DNA of 64,000 nt from Gammaproteobacteria bacterium. GTDB lineage: Bacteria; Pseudomonadota; Gammaproteobacteria; Steroidobacterales; Rariloculaceae. The stretch is taken from NCBI GenBank assembly GCA_022826245.1, contig JAJDVG010000003.1, forward strand, positions 1 through 64,000, in the 5' to 3' direction. The position numbers and the translations under genes are program-made. Positions 9,779-19,547 of this stretch are shown here, piece by piece (within the stretch, counting starts at the first letter, position 1; every line of letters starts with the position of its first letter). The notes beneath the pieces were generated by a model that was given only the letters and a program-made list of their open reading frames with translations, had not been told where the DNA came from and ran no database searches.

Positions 9779-9831
9779 GCGCGCGCATCCCTGCGCGCGA
9801 GGGTTTCAAGCGGCCCGTAGTGCGACTCCCC
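9722..9831. repeat. 29-bp inverted repeat flanking a nested hairpin
   Basis: The end of the second 81-bp unit (9722-9750) recurs in reverse complement at 9803-9831 with one mismatch in 29 bases. The 52 bases between hold a second, smaller palindrome (CGCGCGCATCCCTGCGCGCG, about 9779-9799). A transcript of either strand could fold into a long stem with an inner hairpin. It looks like an intergenic repeat of the REP/MITE sort, not a terminator. Confidence 0.75.
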
Positions 9832-9919
9832 TTGCGATTGCGGAAGGCTGGAAGTGCGGGCGCGTACCGCACATTTGCAGGCGCTCGTCGCAAGCGACCG
9901 GAAGTGTTCCGGGACATGG

Positions 9920-10243
9920 CTAGACGCTGAAGCTTTCGCCGCAGCCGCACTCGCCCTTGATGTTGGGATTGCGAAACCTGAAGGCTTCGTTGATGCCTTC
10001 CTTGACGAAATCGACTTCGGTGCCGTCGATGAGCGCCAGGCTCTTCGTATCGACGATCACCTTGACGCCGGCGTCGTCGAAGATCACGTCGTCGGTTTCG
10101 ACGGAATCGGCGTAGTCGATCACGTAGGCGTAGCCCGAGCAGCCGGTCTTGCGGACGCCGACCCTGAGGCCGAGCCCGCGGCCGCGGCGCTCGAGATAGG
10201 TCCTGACCCGTTCCGCCGCACTGTTCGTCAATGAAATGGCCAT
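9920..10243 (-). CDS. iscA: Iron-sulfur cluster assembly protein IscA
   Basis: A 107-aa A-type Fe-S carrier. The three conserved cysteines are present: one in the TGCSGYAY motif and two in the C-terminal GECGCGESF. The start at 10243 ([13 protein letters not shown]) gives the family length; an upstream in-frame start would add 26 non-conserved residues. It is the last gene of the trmJ-iscS-iscU-like-iscA series. The hscBA-fdx-iscX part of a full isc operon does not follow; the repeat region does. Confidence 0.93.
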   Translation of the reverse strand: MAISLTNSAAERVRTYLERRGRGLGLRVGVRKTGCSGYAYVIDYADSVETDDVIFDDAGVKVIVDTKSLALIDGTEVDFVKEGINEAFRFRNPNIKGECGCGESFSV

Positions 10244-10274
10244 CGCCAGCAGTCCCTTTGTCACCCTTGCCGCT

Positions 10275-10652
10275 TCAGTCGCGCGCAGCGCCGAGCGCAC
10301 GCCAGCACGCGAGCAATGCATCCTCGATCCTGAGCAACTTGCCGTACTTTTCAGCCGGCAGGTCCAGATCGCTCGCCACCTTTCGCAGGTCGAGACAGCT
10401 CAGCGATCGGGCCGGCTGTCCCTCGAGCCCTTCGGCGATCAGACCGGCCGCGGCGATCGCGTGCGGGCAGCCGAACAACCTGAAGCGGACGGCGCGGATA
10501 AGGCCCTCCTGAACCCGCACATCGAACCGCACCCAGATCCCAAGGCTGCGATCTTCGGCTTCACCGCGGACAACGCCTCGTGTCCCGTCGGGAAGCTCCC
10601 CTGCTCCAGGGGGCAGATCGAAACGCCTCAGCACCTCCGAGCTGTAATCCAT
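10275..10652 (-). CDS. IscU-like scaffold protein lacking two of three cluster-ligand cysteines
   Basis: A 125-aa NifU_N/IscU-fold protein between iscS and iscA, the place of iscU. It aligns along the whole length of IscU ([36 protein letters not shown]). Only the middle cysteine (in FGCPHAIA) is kept. The first ligand region, normally ACGDVM, reads SLGIWV, and the last, normally KIHCSILAEDA, reads [11 protein letters not shown], so the first Cys, the Asp and the His-Cys pair are gone. It may act as an accessory to IscS instead of a classical [2Fe-2S] scaffold. That is inference; the residue changes are read directly. Confidence 0.8.
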   Translation of the reverse strand: MDYSSEVLRRFDLPPGAGELPDGTRGVVRGEAEDRSLGIWVRFDVRVQEGLIRAVRFRLFGCPHAIAAAGLIAEGLEGQPARSLSCLDLRKVASDLDLPAEKYGKLLRIEDALLACWRALGAARD

Positions 10653-10680
10653 TGGCGTATAACAATTTTAGCTCAAAGGC

Positions 10681-11850
10681 TCAGTTTGAGCACCACGCGG
10701 GGGCGCCCGCGGCAAGCGTGCGCAGGCGCGCGACCTCCGTGCCGATCCGCTCGACCGCCCGCTCGGTGTCGGCGGGCTCGGTGAACCGGCCGACGCTCAG
10801 GCGCAGCGAGCTCTGCGCCAGCGCGTCGCTCAAGCCGAGGCTCGACAGCACATGCGACGGCTCCGGGATGTCCGAGGCGCAGGCCGAACCCGCCGAAACG
10901 GCGATGTCGGCGAGCGCAAGCCTCAGGCTCTCGCCGTCGATTCCCGGAAAGCAGACGTTGAGAATGTGCGGCGCGGCGCGGTCGGCGCAACCGTTTAGCC
11001 TCACGCCGTCGATGCGCTCGAGACCCTTCCAGAGCCTGTCGCGCAGGTTCGCAAGCCTCGGCCCGTCTCGGTCGGGCCGCGCAAGCTCGAACGTCTTGCC
11101 CATGCCGACGATCTGGTGCGTGGCGAGCGTGCCGGCCCGCAAACCCCGTTCCTGCTCGCCGCCGTGCAACTGCGGCGTCAGCACGACATCGTCGGCGACG
11201 TAGAGCGCGCCGATACCCTTCGGGCCGTGCGCCTTGTGGGCCGTCAAAGAACACAGATCCACTCCCCAGCCGCCGAGATCCAGCGGAATCTTGCCGGCGC
11301 TCTGCGCGGCATCGACGTGCAGGCGCACCTGCCGCGTTGCGCAGATCTGCGCGATCGCCTCGATATCCTGTATCACGCCGATCTCGTTGTTGACGTGCAT
11401 GATCGACACGAGCACCGTGGCGTCGGTCACCGCGTCAAGCACTTGCTGCGGAGTGACGACGCCTTCGGCATCGCAGTCGAGATACGTCAGGTCGATGCCC
11501 CGGGCTTCGAGCGCACGAGCCGTGTCGAGCACGGAGTGATGCTCGATGCGCGTCGTGACGAAATGCCTGTTCGGGCGCTCATCGGCATCGAAGGCGCCGA
11601 GAATCGCGAGGTTGTTGGATTCGGTGGCTCCGGACGTGAACACGATGTCGCCGGGAGAGGCGTTGACGCGTTCGGCGATCCGCTCGCGCGCCGCCTCGAC
11701 CAGCCGCCGCGCGCTCGCGCCGCCCGGGTGCGCGGATGAGGGGTTCTCGAAACGGCCGCCGGATCCGAGGCAGGCTATCATCGCCTCGATCACCGCCGGA
11801 TCGACGGCCGTGGTCGCCGCATTGTCTAGATAAAGCGGTCGCTCGCTCAT
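10681..11850 (-). CDS. iscS: Cysteine desulfurase IscS
   Basis: A 389-aa class V aminotransferase-fold PLP enzyme that strips sulfur from cysteine for Fe-S clusters and tRNA thiolation. It has the N-terminal YLDNAATT, the PLP lysine in SLTAHKAHGPKGIGALY, and the mobile-loop catalytic Cys in SAGSACASDIPEPS. The start at 11850 overlaps the trmJ stop as ATGA; the same frame stays open further upstream but that part is antisense-like and not conserved. No iscR regulator gene precedes it. Confidence 0.95.
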   Translation of the reverse strand: MSERPLYLDNAATTAVDPAVIEAMIACLGSGGRFENPSSAHPGGASARRLVEAARERIAERVNASPGDIVFTSGATESNNLAILGAFDADERPNRHFVTTRIEHHSVLDTARALEARGIDLTYLDCDAEGVVTPQQVLDAVTDATVLVSIMHVNNEIGVIQDIEAIAQICATRQVRLHVDAAQSAGKIPLDLGGWGVDLCSLTAHKAHGPKGIGALYVADDVVLTPQLHGGEQERGLRAGTLATHQIVGMGKTFELARPDRDGPRLANLRDRLWKGLERIDGVRLNGCADRAAPHILNVCFPGIDGESLRLALADIAVSAGSACASDIPEPSHVLSSLGLSDALAQSSLRLSVGRFTEPADTERAVERIGTEVARLRTLAAGAPAWCSN

Positions 11851-12587
11851 GCCGATCCCCTGCCGTCGGTATATCTTGCCGGGTCGAGCGCCGCGACGAT
11901 GCCGCGCAGGATGTTGATCTCGTTGTGGTCGGGCCGTGCGCGCTGAAACAGCCGCCTGAGCTTGAGCCTGAGCTGCTTCTGATGCACCGGATGCAGAAAA
12001 CCGGCCGCCGCGAGCACGCGCTCGAGATGTTCGTGGAAGCCTTCGAGTTCCGCCGCGCTCGCAAACGGAACGCCGCGGTCTTCCCCGCTCGCAACGCTCG
12101 AACTCAACTGGCACATGCGCAGTTCGTAGCACAGCACCTGCACGGCCATCGCAAGGTTCAGGGAGCCGAATTCGGGGTTCGTCGGGATGTGCACGAGTTC
12201 CCGGCAGCGGCCGAGATCGTCGTTGCTGAGGCCCGAGTGCTCGGGCCTCATGACGAGCGCGACGCGGTTGTCGGGCAGATGCCGCCAGATCGATTCGGCG
12301 CAGGTTCTCGGGTCGACGATGGGCCACTTCGAGCCGCGCAGCCGCGCGCTCGCGCCGACCACGTAGCCGCAATCGCCGATCGCCTCGGGCAGGGTCGCGG
12401 TAACCTCGGCGTTGTCGAGCACATCGCCGGCGCCCGAGGCGCGTGCCGTCGCCTCCTCGCTCGGAAAATGCTTCGGCGCGACGAGGGCCAGGTCGCTCAG
12501 GCCCATCGTCTTCATCGCCCGCGCGGCCGCCCCGATATTGCCGGGATGCGTCGGAGTGACGAGAACGATGCGGACCGGTATGTGCAC
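11847..12587 (-). CDS. trmJ: tRNA (cytidine/uridine-2'-O-)-methyltransferase TrmJ
   Basis: A 246-aa SPOUT methyltransferase for ribose methylation at tRNA position 32. It has the N-terminal IRIVLV-type strand, PGNIGAAARAMKTMGL, the SARLRGSKWPIVDPR block, NLAMAVQVLCYELRM and the C-terminal LRRLFQRARPDHNEINILRGI dimer tail, all as in TrmJ. Odd point: the knot motif that normally reads VFGRExxGL reads VMRPEHSGL here, so the usual glycine is Arg. It leads into iscS with a 4-bp overlap; a trmJ-isc neighbourhood is common in gammaproteobacteria. Confidence 0.88.
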   Translation of the reverse strand: MHIPVRIVLVTPTHPGNIGAAARAMKTMGLSDLALVAPKHFPSEEATARASGAGDVLDNAEVTATLPEAIGDCGYVVGASARLRGSKWPIVDPRTCAESIWRHLPDNRVALVMRPEHSGLSNDDLGRCRELVHIPTNPEFGSLNLAMAVQVLCYELRMCQLSSSVASGEDRGVPFASAAELEGFHEHLERVLAAAGFLHPVHQKQLRLKLRRLFQRARPDHNEINILRGIVAALDPARYTDGRGSA

Positions 12588-12633
12588 GGCTGTCGGGATT
12601 GTCTGCGACGGACGCTTATTCTACGCTGCGCCG

Positions 12634-13425
12634 ATGCACGGCATGGTCAACATCGGAGTACGGGCCGCCCGGCGGGCCGGCGAGATCATGGTGCGCCAGA
12701 TCAACCGGCTCGAATCGCTCGAGGTGGTCGAGAAGGGGCGCAACGAATTCGTCTCGGCCGTCGATCGCGCCGCCGAGACCGCGATCATCGAAGTGATCCG
12801 CGATCACTATCCCGAACACGCCATCCTCGGCGAGGAAAGCGGCGCCTCGGGCGACCACGACTACCAGTGGATCATCGATCCGCTCGACGGTACGACGAAC
12901 TACCTGCACGGCTTTCCGGTGTTTTCCGTCTCGATCGCGGTCGCCCACGCCGGAACGATCGAGCACGGCGTCGTCTACGACCCGCTGCGGCAGGAGATCT
13001 TCACCGCAAGCCGCGGTCAGGGCGCGCACCTCGACGGGCGGCGCATCCGCGTGAGCAAGCGGGTCGGCCTGAAGCGGGCGCTACTCGCGACCGGATTCCC
13101 GTACCGGATCACGGCCGACGCCACGGATGCCTATCTCGCCATGCTGCGCGCCGTGCTCGTGGAGACGGCGGGCGTCAGGCGGCTCGGCTCCGCGGCGCTC
13201 GATCTTTGCTATGTCGCCGCCGGACGCGTCGACGGCTTCTGGGAACTCGGACTGCAGAAGTGGGACCTCGCGGCCGGCTCGCTGATCATCCGCGAGGCGG
13301 GCGGGCGCATCAGCGACTTCAACGGCACCGATGCCTACATCGACAGCGGGAACATCGTCGCCGGCACGCCCAAGGTCTACGCGGCGCTTTCGAAGCTGCT
13401 CGCACCGCATGCGCGCGACCTGTAG
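12634..13425 (+). CDS. suhB: Inositol-1-monophosphatase SuhB
   Basis: A 263-aa Mg/Li-sensitive phosphatase, SuhB, which also joins the rRNA antitermination complex in enterobacteria. Motif 1 (GEESG), motif 2 (IDPLDGTTNYLHGFP) and motif 3 (WDLAAGSLIIREAGG) are intact. The start at 12634 (MHGMVNIGVRAARRAG) matches the family; an in-frame extension further upstream runs antisense to trmJ and is not used. It is divergent from trmJ with a 46-bp gap, the usual suhB-trmJ arrangement. Confidence 0.95.
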   Translation: MHGMVNIGVRAARRAGEIMVRQINRLESLEVVEKGRNEFVSAVDRAAETAIIEVIRDHYPEHAILGEESGASGDHDYQWIIDPLDGTTNYLHGFPVFSVSIAVAHAGTIEHGVVYDPLRQEIFTASRGQGAHLDGRRIRVSKRVGLKRALLATGFPYRITADATDAYLAMLRAVLVETAGVRRLGSAALDLCYVAAGRVDGFWELGLQKWDLAAGSLIIREAGGRISDFNGTDAYIDSGNIVAGTPKVYAALSKLLAPHARDL

Positions 13426-13574
13426 TTCGTAGACGCGAAGTTCGTACCTGCACCGGAAACCGTTCACCCCCTTCTCTGCTGCGGAGCGGGGGAAACACGC
13501 TTGGCAGTTCGCGTAAGCCGGAACGGCGCGCCTGCGTAGCCGATTTGCCGTTGACTGAGCGCCGTTGCCTCGGG

Positions 13575-14507
13575 TTACGGCATCTCGTCGGCTTCCTCGC
13601 GCTTCGGCGGCACCAGGTCGGTCGGCGAGACGTCGAGCGCCAGCGCCGCTGAGCTTGCGACGTAGATCGACGAATACGTGCCGATCAGGACGCCGGCGAT
13701 CAGTGCGACGGAGAAGCCGTAGACGGTATTGCCGCCGAGCAGCAGCAGCGCGACCAGCACGAGCAGGGTCGTGATGCCGGTGATGACGGTGCGCGCCAGC
13801 GTCTGGTTGATCGACGTGTTGATGATGTTGACCGCCGAGCCGCGGCGGATCAGGCGGAAGTTCTCGCGGATCCGGTCGAAGATGACGATCGTGTCGTTGA
13901 GCGAGTAGCCGATGACCGCGAGCAGCGCGGCGAGCACCGACAGGTCGAACGTCAACCCGGTGACCGAGAAGAAACCGAGCGTGATGAGCACGTCGTGAAC
14001 CAGCGCCGCGATCGCCCCGGCGGCGAACTTCCAGCGGAATCTGAGCATCACGTAGGCGAAGATCATGATCAGCGCGAACAGCATCGCGAGCCCGCCCTGC
14101 TCTCTCAGGTCTTCGCCGACCTGCGGCCCCACGAATTCGACGCGCCTGAGTTCGACCGCGGGATCGCGCGCCTGCAGCGCCACGAAGGCTTGCTCGCCGA
14201 GATTCGCGCCTTCCTCGGCATCGGTGACCGGCGGGAGACGAACCAGGACATCGGTCGCGGCGCCGAAGAACTGTACGCTCGGGTTCTCGTAACCTTCCTC
14301 GGCGAGCACGCCCCGAACGCTCTCGAGATCGACGGCCGTCTCGTAACCGACCTCGAGCAACACGCCGCCCGTGAACTCGACGCCGAAGTTCAGGCCGCGA
14401 AAGCCGAGCGCTGCGAGCGAAGCCACGATCAGGATGACCGACAGGCCCGTCGCCTGGCGGCGCGGCCCCATGAAGTTGAAGTCAGGTGTCTTGTTGAACA
14501 GCGGCAT
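13575..14507 (-). CDS. secF: Protein translocase subunit SecF
   Basis: A 310-aa six-helix membrane protein that, with SecD, uses proton motive force to finish protein translocation. It has the first transmembrane helix, a periplasmic domain, and the conserved LAVIGYSLNDTIVIFDRIREN helix-loop, then further helices. Its start shares one base with the secD stop (TGATG), which indicates coupling. The C-terminus is short and acidic. Confidence 0.96.
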   Translation of the reverse strand: MPLFNKTPDFNFMGPRRQATGLSVILIVASLAALGFRGLNFGVEFTGGVLLEVGYETAVDLESVRGVLAEEGYENPSVQFFGAATDVLVRLPPVTDAEEGANLGEQAFVALQARDPAVELRRVEFVGPQVGEDLREQGGLAMLFALIMIFAYVMLRFRWKFAAGAIAALVHDVLITLGFFSVTGLTFDLSVLAALLAVIGYSLNDTIVIFDRIRENFRLIRRGSAVNIINTSINQTLARTVITGITTLLVLVALLLLGGNTVYGFSVALIAGVLIGTYSSIYVASSAALALDVSPTDLVPPKREEADEMP

Positions 14508-16387
14508 CAGACGTTTCCGCCGATCGCGAGCCGCTGTACCTGGTGGCGCCCGCCGTAGATCAGGTTCACGACCGCGCGCGTGCCGATGATCGAAGTGAAC
14601 ATCGAGGTCATGATGCCGAGCCCGAGGGTGACGGCGAACCCCTTGATCGGCCCGGTGCCGAGCGTGAAGAGCACGGTCGCGGCGATCAGCGTGGTGATGT
14701 TCGCATCGGCGATCGTCGAGAAGGCCTTCTCGTAGCCCGCGCGGATGCTCGCCTGCGGCGAATTGCCGTTTCTGAGCTCCTCGCGGATGCGCTCGAAGAT
14801 CAGCACGTTGGCGTCGACGGCCATGCCGACGGTCAGCACGATGCCCGCGATGCCCGGCAGCGTAAGCGCCGCCTGAAGCAACGACAGCAGCGCGACGATG
14901 AGCACGAGGTTGGCGAACAGCGCGAGGTTCGCGACGAGCCCGAAGATGCGGTAGTAGACGGCCATGAACGCGACCACGGCGAGGAAACCGACGATGATCG
15001 CGAGCCGCCCCTGGTTGATGTTGTCCTGACCGAGGCTCGGCCCGATCGTGCGCTCCTCGATCTTGAAGATCGGCGTCGCGAGCGCGCCGGCCCTGAGCAG
15101 CAGGGCCAGATCCTGCGCCTCGAACGGCGTCAGGCCCGTGATCCGGAAGCGGCTCGAGAACACGCCCTGGATCGTCGCCTGGTTGATGACGGTTTCGTCG
15201 GATACGGTCTCGATGATCTGCTCGCCGTTGCGCTCGACGAGTTCGGGCGTCTCCTCGATGAACAGCACCGCCATGGGCCGGCCGAGGTTCTGCGAGGTCG
15301 TATCGAGCATGCGGTTCGCGCCGCTCGAATCGAGGTTGACGAATACGGCCGGCTGACCCTGGTCGTATCCCGACGTCGCGTCCGTGATCTGGTCGCCGGT
15401 CACGATCACTTCCCGGCGCAGCAGCACGGGCAGGCTGCCCGTGTCCTGGTAGAGCTCCGAACCGAGCGGCGCGCGGCCGCGCTCCTGCGCGTCGTAGGCG
15501 TTGTTTTCGGTGTCGACGAGCCGGAACTCGAGCGTCGCGGTCGCCCCGAGGATGCGCTCGGCCTGCGCCGGATCCTGCACGCCCGGCAACTGGATCAGGA
15601 TCCGGTCGAGGCCCTGGCGCTGCACGACCGGTTCGGCGACGCCGAGTTCGTTGACGCGGTTGCGCAAGGTGGTCGTGTTCTGCTGGATCGCGAAATCCTG
15701 CCGCTCGCGCAACAGCGTGTCGGCGAGCTGCACGCGGAAGCCCGAACCCTCGTCGAAATTGACGCGATCGACGATGAGCCGGTCGACGAGCTGCAGGGCC
15801 CCGGCCTCGTCGAGGCCGCGGATCATGCGCTCGACCTCGTCGAGATCGCCGCCGTCGATGATCGGCACGAGCAGCGTGTCGCCTTCAACCTGTACTCGGT
15901 TGCGGATCCCGGCCTCGCGCAACTGCGTGCGCAGGCTCGCCTCGTAGGTGCCCAGGAACTGCTGGACCGCGGTGTCGAGATCGACCTGGTAAAGGAAATG
16001 CACGCCGCCGCGCAGATCGAGGCCCAGGTTCATCGGTTCGAAACCGAGCGCGGCGAGCCAGCCCGGCGTGCGCGGGACGAGCGTCAGAGCGACGATGTGA
16101 TTGGGCATGCGTTCGCGCAACAAGGCGTTGGCGCGCTGCTGATCGGCTTCGTTGGCGAACCTGACGAGCCCGGCGTCGTCCTCGAGCACGGCCGACACGA
16201 AACCGATCTCCTCCTCGTCGAGAATCGTCTCGATCTGGCCGAGCGTCGACTCCTGAAGCGGATTGGCGTCCGGGCGCGTGACATGGACGCCGGCGTCGAC
16301 GCCGTAGATGTTCGGCAAGGCCAGCAGCGATCCCGCCAGGATGACGAAGAGCACCAGCCAGTTGAGCCATCGCGGATAGCGGTTCAT
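14507..16387 (-). CDS. secD: Protein translocase subunit SecD
   Basis: A 626-aa Sec accessory subunit. Residues 1-30 are the first membrane helix, followed by a large periplasmic domain (P1) with DLRGGVHFLYQVD and then a five-helix bundle with GMAVDANVLIFERIREEL. The start at 16387 (MNRYPRWLNWL) fits the family; a start 42 bp upstream is possible but adds unconserved residues. It sits between yajC and secF in the standard order. Confidence 0.96.
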   Translation of the reverse strand: MNRYPRWLNWLVLFVILAGSLLALPNIYGVDAGVHVTRPDANPLQESTLGQIETILDEEEIGFVSAVLEDDAGLVRFANEADQQRANALLRERMPNHIVALTLVPRTPGWLAALGFEPMNLGLDLRGGVHFLYQVDLDTAVQQFLGTYEASLRTQLREAGIRNRVQVEGDTLLVPIIDGGDLDEVERMIRGLDEAGALQLVDRLIVDRVNFDEGSGFRVQLADTLLRERQDFAIQQNTTTLRNRVNELGVAEPVVQRQGLDRILIQLPGVQDPAQAERILGATATLEFRLVDTENNAYDAQERGRAPLGSELYQDTGSLPVLLRREVIVTGDQITDATSGYDQGQPAVFVNLDSSGANRMLDTTSQNLGRPMAVLFIEETPELVERNGEQIIETVSDETVINQATIQGVFSSRFRITGLTPFEAQDLALLLRAGALATPIFKIEERTIGPSLGQDNINQGRLAIIVGFLAVVAFMAVYYRIFGLVANLALFANLVLIVALLSLLQAALTLPGIAGIVLTVGMAVDANVLIFERIREELRNGNSPQASIRAGYEKAFSTIADANITTLIAATVLFTLGTGPIKGFAVTLGLGIMTSMFTSIIGTRAVVNLIYGGRHQVQRLAIGGNV

Positions 16388-16497
16388 GCCTTTGGGTTCA
16401 TGTCTTTGAGCTTGGGCGATCCGGCGCAAGCCGAAACTTGTTCACATTCATATTGGGCGCGAATGCGGACATTGCAAGGTCTGCCGGCGGGCGCAAC

Positions 16498-16833
16498 TCA
16501 GACGCTCCTGAGCGTGCCCTTCGGCATCACCGCCGAAATCGTGTGCTTGCGCACCTTGATCGACACGTTGTCGGCGACCTCGACCGTGACGAACTCGGGG
16601 CCCACTTGGGTGACCTTGCCGAGCACGCCGCCGCCCGTAACGACCTCGTCGCCGCTGCCGAGCGCGTCGACCATGGAGCGGTGTTCCTTCTGCTTCTTCG
16701 TCTGCGGACGGATCAACAGGAAATAGAACAGCACGAAGATGACGATGAGCGGCAGGAAGCTGATCAGCGTGCTCTGCCCGCCGTCCGCCTGAGCCCAGGC
16801 CGTGTCGATAAAGAACCCTGAAAGAGATTCCAT
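16498..16833 (-). CDS. yajC: Preprotein translocase subunit YajC
   Basis: A 111-aa single-span membrane protein that associates with SecDF. The transmembrane helix (about residues 25-44) is followed by the signature FLLIRPQTKKQKEH and a small basic domain with a KV-rich end. The start at 16833 gives the normal length. It lies between tgt and secD. Confidence 0.95.
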   Translation of the reverse strand: MESLSGFFIDTAWAQADGGQSTLISFLPLIVIFVLFYFLLIRPQTKKQKEHRSMVDALGSGDEVVTGGGVLGKVTQVGPEFVTVEVADNVSIKVRKHTISAVMPKGTLRSV

Positions 16834-16959
16834 GCTGATGCCCTGTGCCGCAAAAAACGTCAATTCCAACCGAAACTTTCCGCGGATCGCCGCGCGCCGC
16901 GCGGCTCGGCGCAAGCCCCGGAAATCGAACGGCGAAACAGCCGCGTATTATGGCATAGC

Positions 16960-18096
<1,137 letters not shown>

Positions 18097-18140
18097 CTAT
18101 GTCGATCCCGAACTGCATTGCGGTGTCCTTTGCATCTCGT

Positions 18141-19187
18141 TCATACCGGATCAGCGCCGTTGCCTTGGGGCGTGGCCGGGCCGGCGATGAACATCGCGTC
18201 GCCGTAACTGAAGAAGCGGTAGCGCTGCGCGACCGCGTGCCGGTAGGCGCGCATGATCCGCGCGTGGCCGGCGAACGCGGCGACGAGCATGAGCAGCGAC
18301 GACTCGGGCAGGTGAAAGTTCGTCACGATCGCATCCACGACGCGAAAGCGGAATCCGGGATGGATGAAAAGCCGGGACTCGCCTTCGAAGGACGTGAGTC
18401 TGCCCCCAAGCGCCGCGGTTTCGAGCGCGCGCACCGTCGTCGTGCCGACGGCGACGACCCGGCCGCCTCGCGCCTTCGTGCTCTGGATACGTTCGCAGAG
18501 GCTCTCCGGGACGCGCAGCCACTCCGCATGAAGCTCGTGGTCCTCGATACGCTGCTCGCGGACGGGCGCGAAGGTTCCCGCGCCCACGTGCAGCGTCAGC
18601 CAGGCCTGTTCGACGCCCTTGCGCGCGAAGGCATCAAGCAGCGCCGCGTCGAAATGCAGTCCGGCCGTCGGCGCCGCCACCGCGCCCGGCACACGCGCGT
18701 AGACGGTCTGGTAGCGCTCACGGTCGTCGGGAACGGCAGCGCGGTCAATGTAGGGCGGCAGCGGTACCTGCCCGTGTCGTTCGAGATACGGCCGAAGCGG
18801 ACGGTCGAAGCGCACGTCGAACATGCTGCCGTCCCTGCGCTCGACCGCCGCCGCCGCGCCGCCCGGCAGAGAAATGACCGCACCGGGACGCGGACTCCTG
18901 CTGGCCCTGATCTGCACGCGGGCCGCGTGCTCGCCGAGCATGCGTTCGAGCAGCAGCTCGACGCGGCCACCGCTCGACTTGCGGCCGATCAGGCGCGCCG
19001 GCAGCACGCGCGTATCGTTGAACACGAGCAGATCGCCGGGTTCGATGCGGTCGATGAGATCGGTAAACGCCGCGTCCTCGATCGCATCTCGGTCGAGCAC
19101 GAGCAGGCGGCTCGCGGAGCGCTCGCCGAGCGGCGCCTGGGCGATGAGCTCGGCTGGCAGGTCGTAGTGGAATTCCGCGCGATCCAT
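18141..19187 (-). CDS. queA: S-adenosylmethionine:tRNA ribosyltransferase-isomerase QueA
   Basis: A 348-aa QueA that builds epoxyqueuosine on preQ1-tRNA using the ribosyl part of SAM. It has the N-terminal FHYDLPAELIAQAPLGERSASRLLVL, the DLLVFNDTRVLPARLIG block, GTFAPVR and the C-terminal YRFFSYGDAMFI, all standard. The start lies only 14 bp from the end of a 246-bp MITE-like repeat, so its promoter is probably inside or beyond that element. Confidence 0.96.
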   Translation of the reverse strand: MDRAEFHYDLPAELIAQAPLGERSASRLLVLDRDAIEDAAFTDLIDRIEPGDLLVFNDTRVLPARLIGRKSSGGRVELLLERMLGEHAARVQIRASRSPRPGAVISLPGGAAAAVERRDGSMFDVRFDRPLRPYLERHGQVPLPPYIDRAAVPDDRERYQTVYARVPGAVAAPTAGLHFDAALLDAFARKGVEQAWLTLHVGAGTFAPVREQRIEDHELHAEWLRVPESLCERIQSTKARGGRVVAVGTTTVRALETAALGGRLTSFEGESRLFIHPGFRFRVVDAIVTNFHLPESSLLMLVAAFAGHARIMRAYRHAVAQRYRFFSYGDAMFIAGPATPQGNGADPV

Positions 19188-19200
19188 CGTCGCGCGATTC

Positions 19201-19446
19201 TAGCCCGCAAATCTCACCAAGGGCCGCGATGATCGCGCCGGATTTCGCCCGTGTGCGCGTGCTCGCGAGCGGAAGCATGGCCGGACCCTGGTGGAGCGAG
19301 CATGTGCGCGCACACTGGCGAAAGACAAGCGAGGGCGCGGCCAGCGCAGTGTGTGTCCGGGACGACATCTCAATTTCTGCGGCAACTCCTTGACAACATG
19401 TGACATTCGGTAAAGCGATTAGCGGCTTGGTGAGATTTGCGGGCTA
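19201..19446. mobile_element. 246-bp MITE-like element with perfect 21-bp terminal inverted repeats
   Basis: The 21 bases at 19201-19221 (TAGCCCGCAAATCTCACCAA then G) are repeated exactly in reverse complement at 19426-19446, bounding 246 bp with no convincing open frame. The pairing carries on imperfectly inward (CCGC..ATGATCGC against CCGCTAATCGC). Perfect terminal inverted repeats on a short non-coding body are typical of a miniature inverted-repeat element or a decayed insertion sequence. I see no clear target-site duplication. It fills most of the 360-bp stretch without a gene between queA and the next lipoprotein gene. Confidence 0.7.
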
Positions 19447-19547
19447 AGGTCCGGCGAACCCCGGTGCGAGAAAAGGGCGGGACGGATCAGGGGATGGGCG
19501 GACTTTCCGCTCCGGGTCCGAGGCGGCGGCGACGCGCTGCAAGTTCG

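Noticed and set aside
9589..9831. CRISPR array at the 81-bp repeats
   Set aside because: Units abut without unique spacers, number under three, and no cas gene is near.
9516..9950. A 144-codon frame over the 81-bp repeats
   Set aside because: Its repeats come from the DNA repeat, 81 being divisible by 3, and it has no start site or family match.
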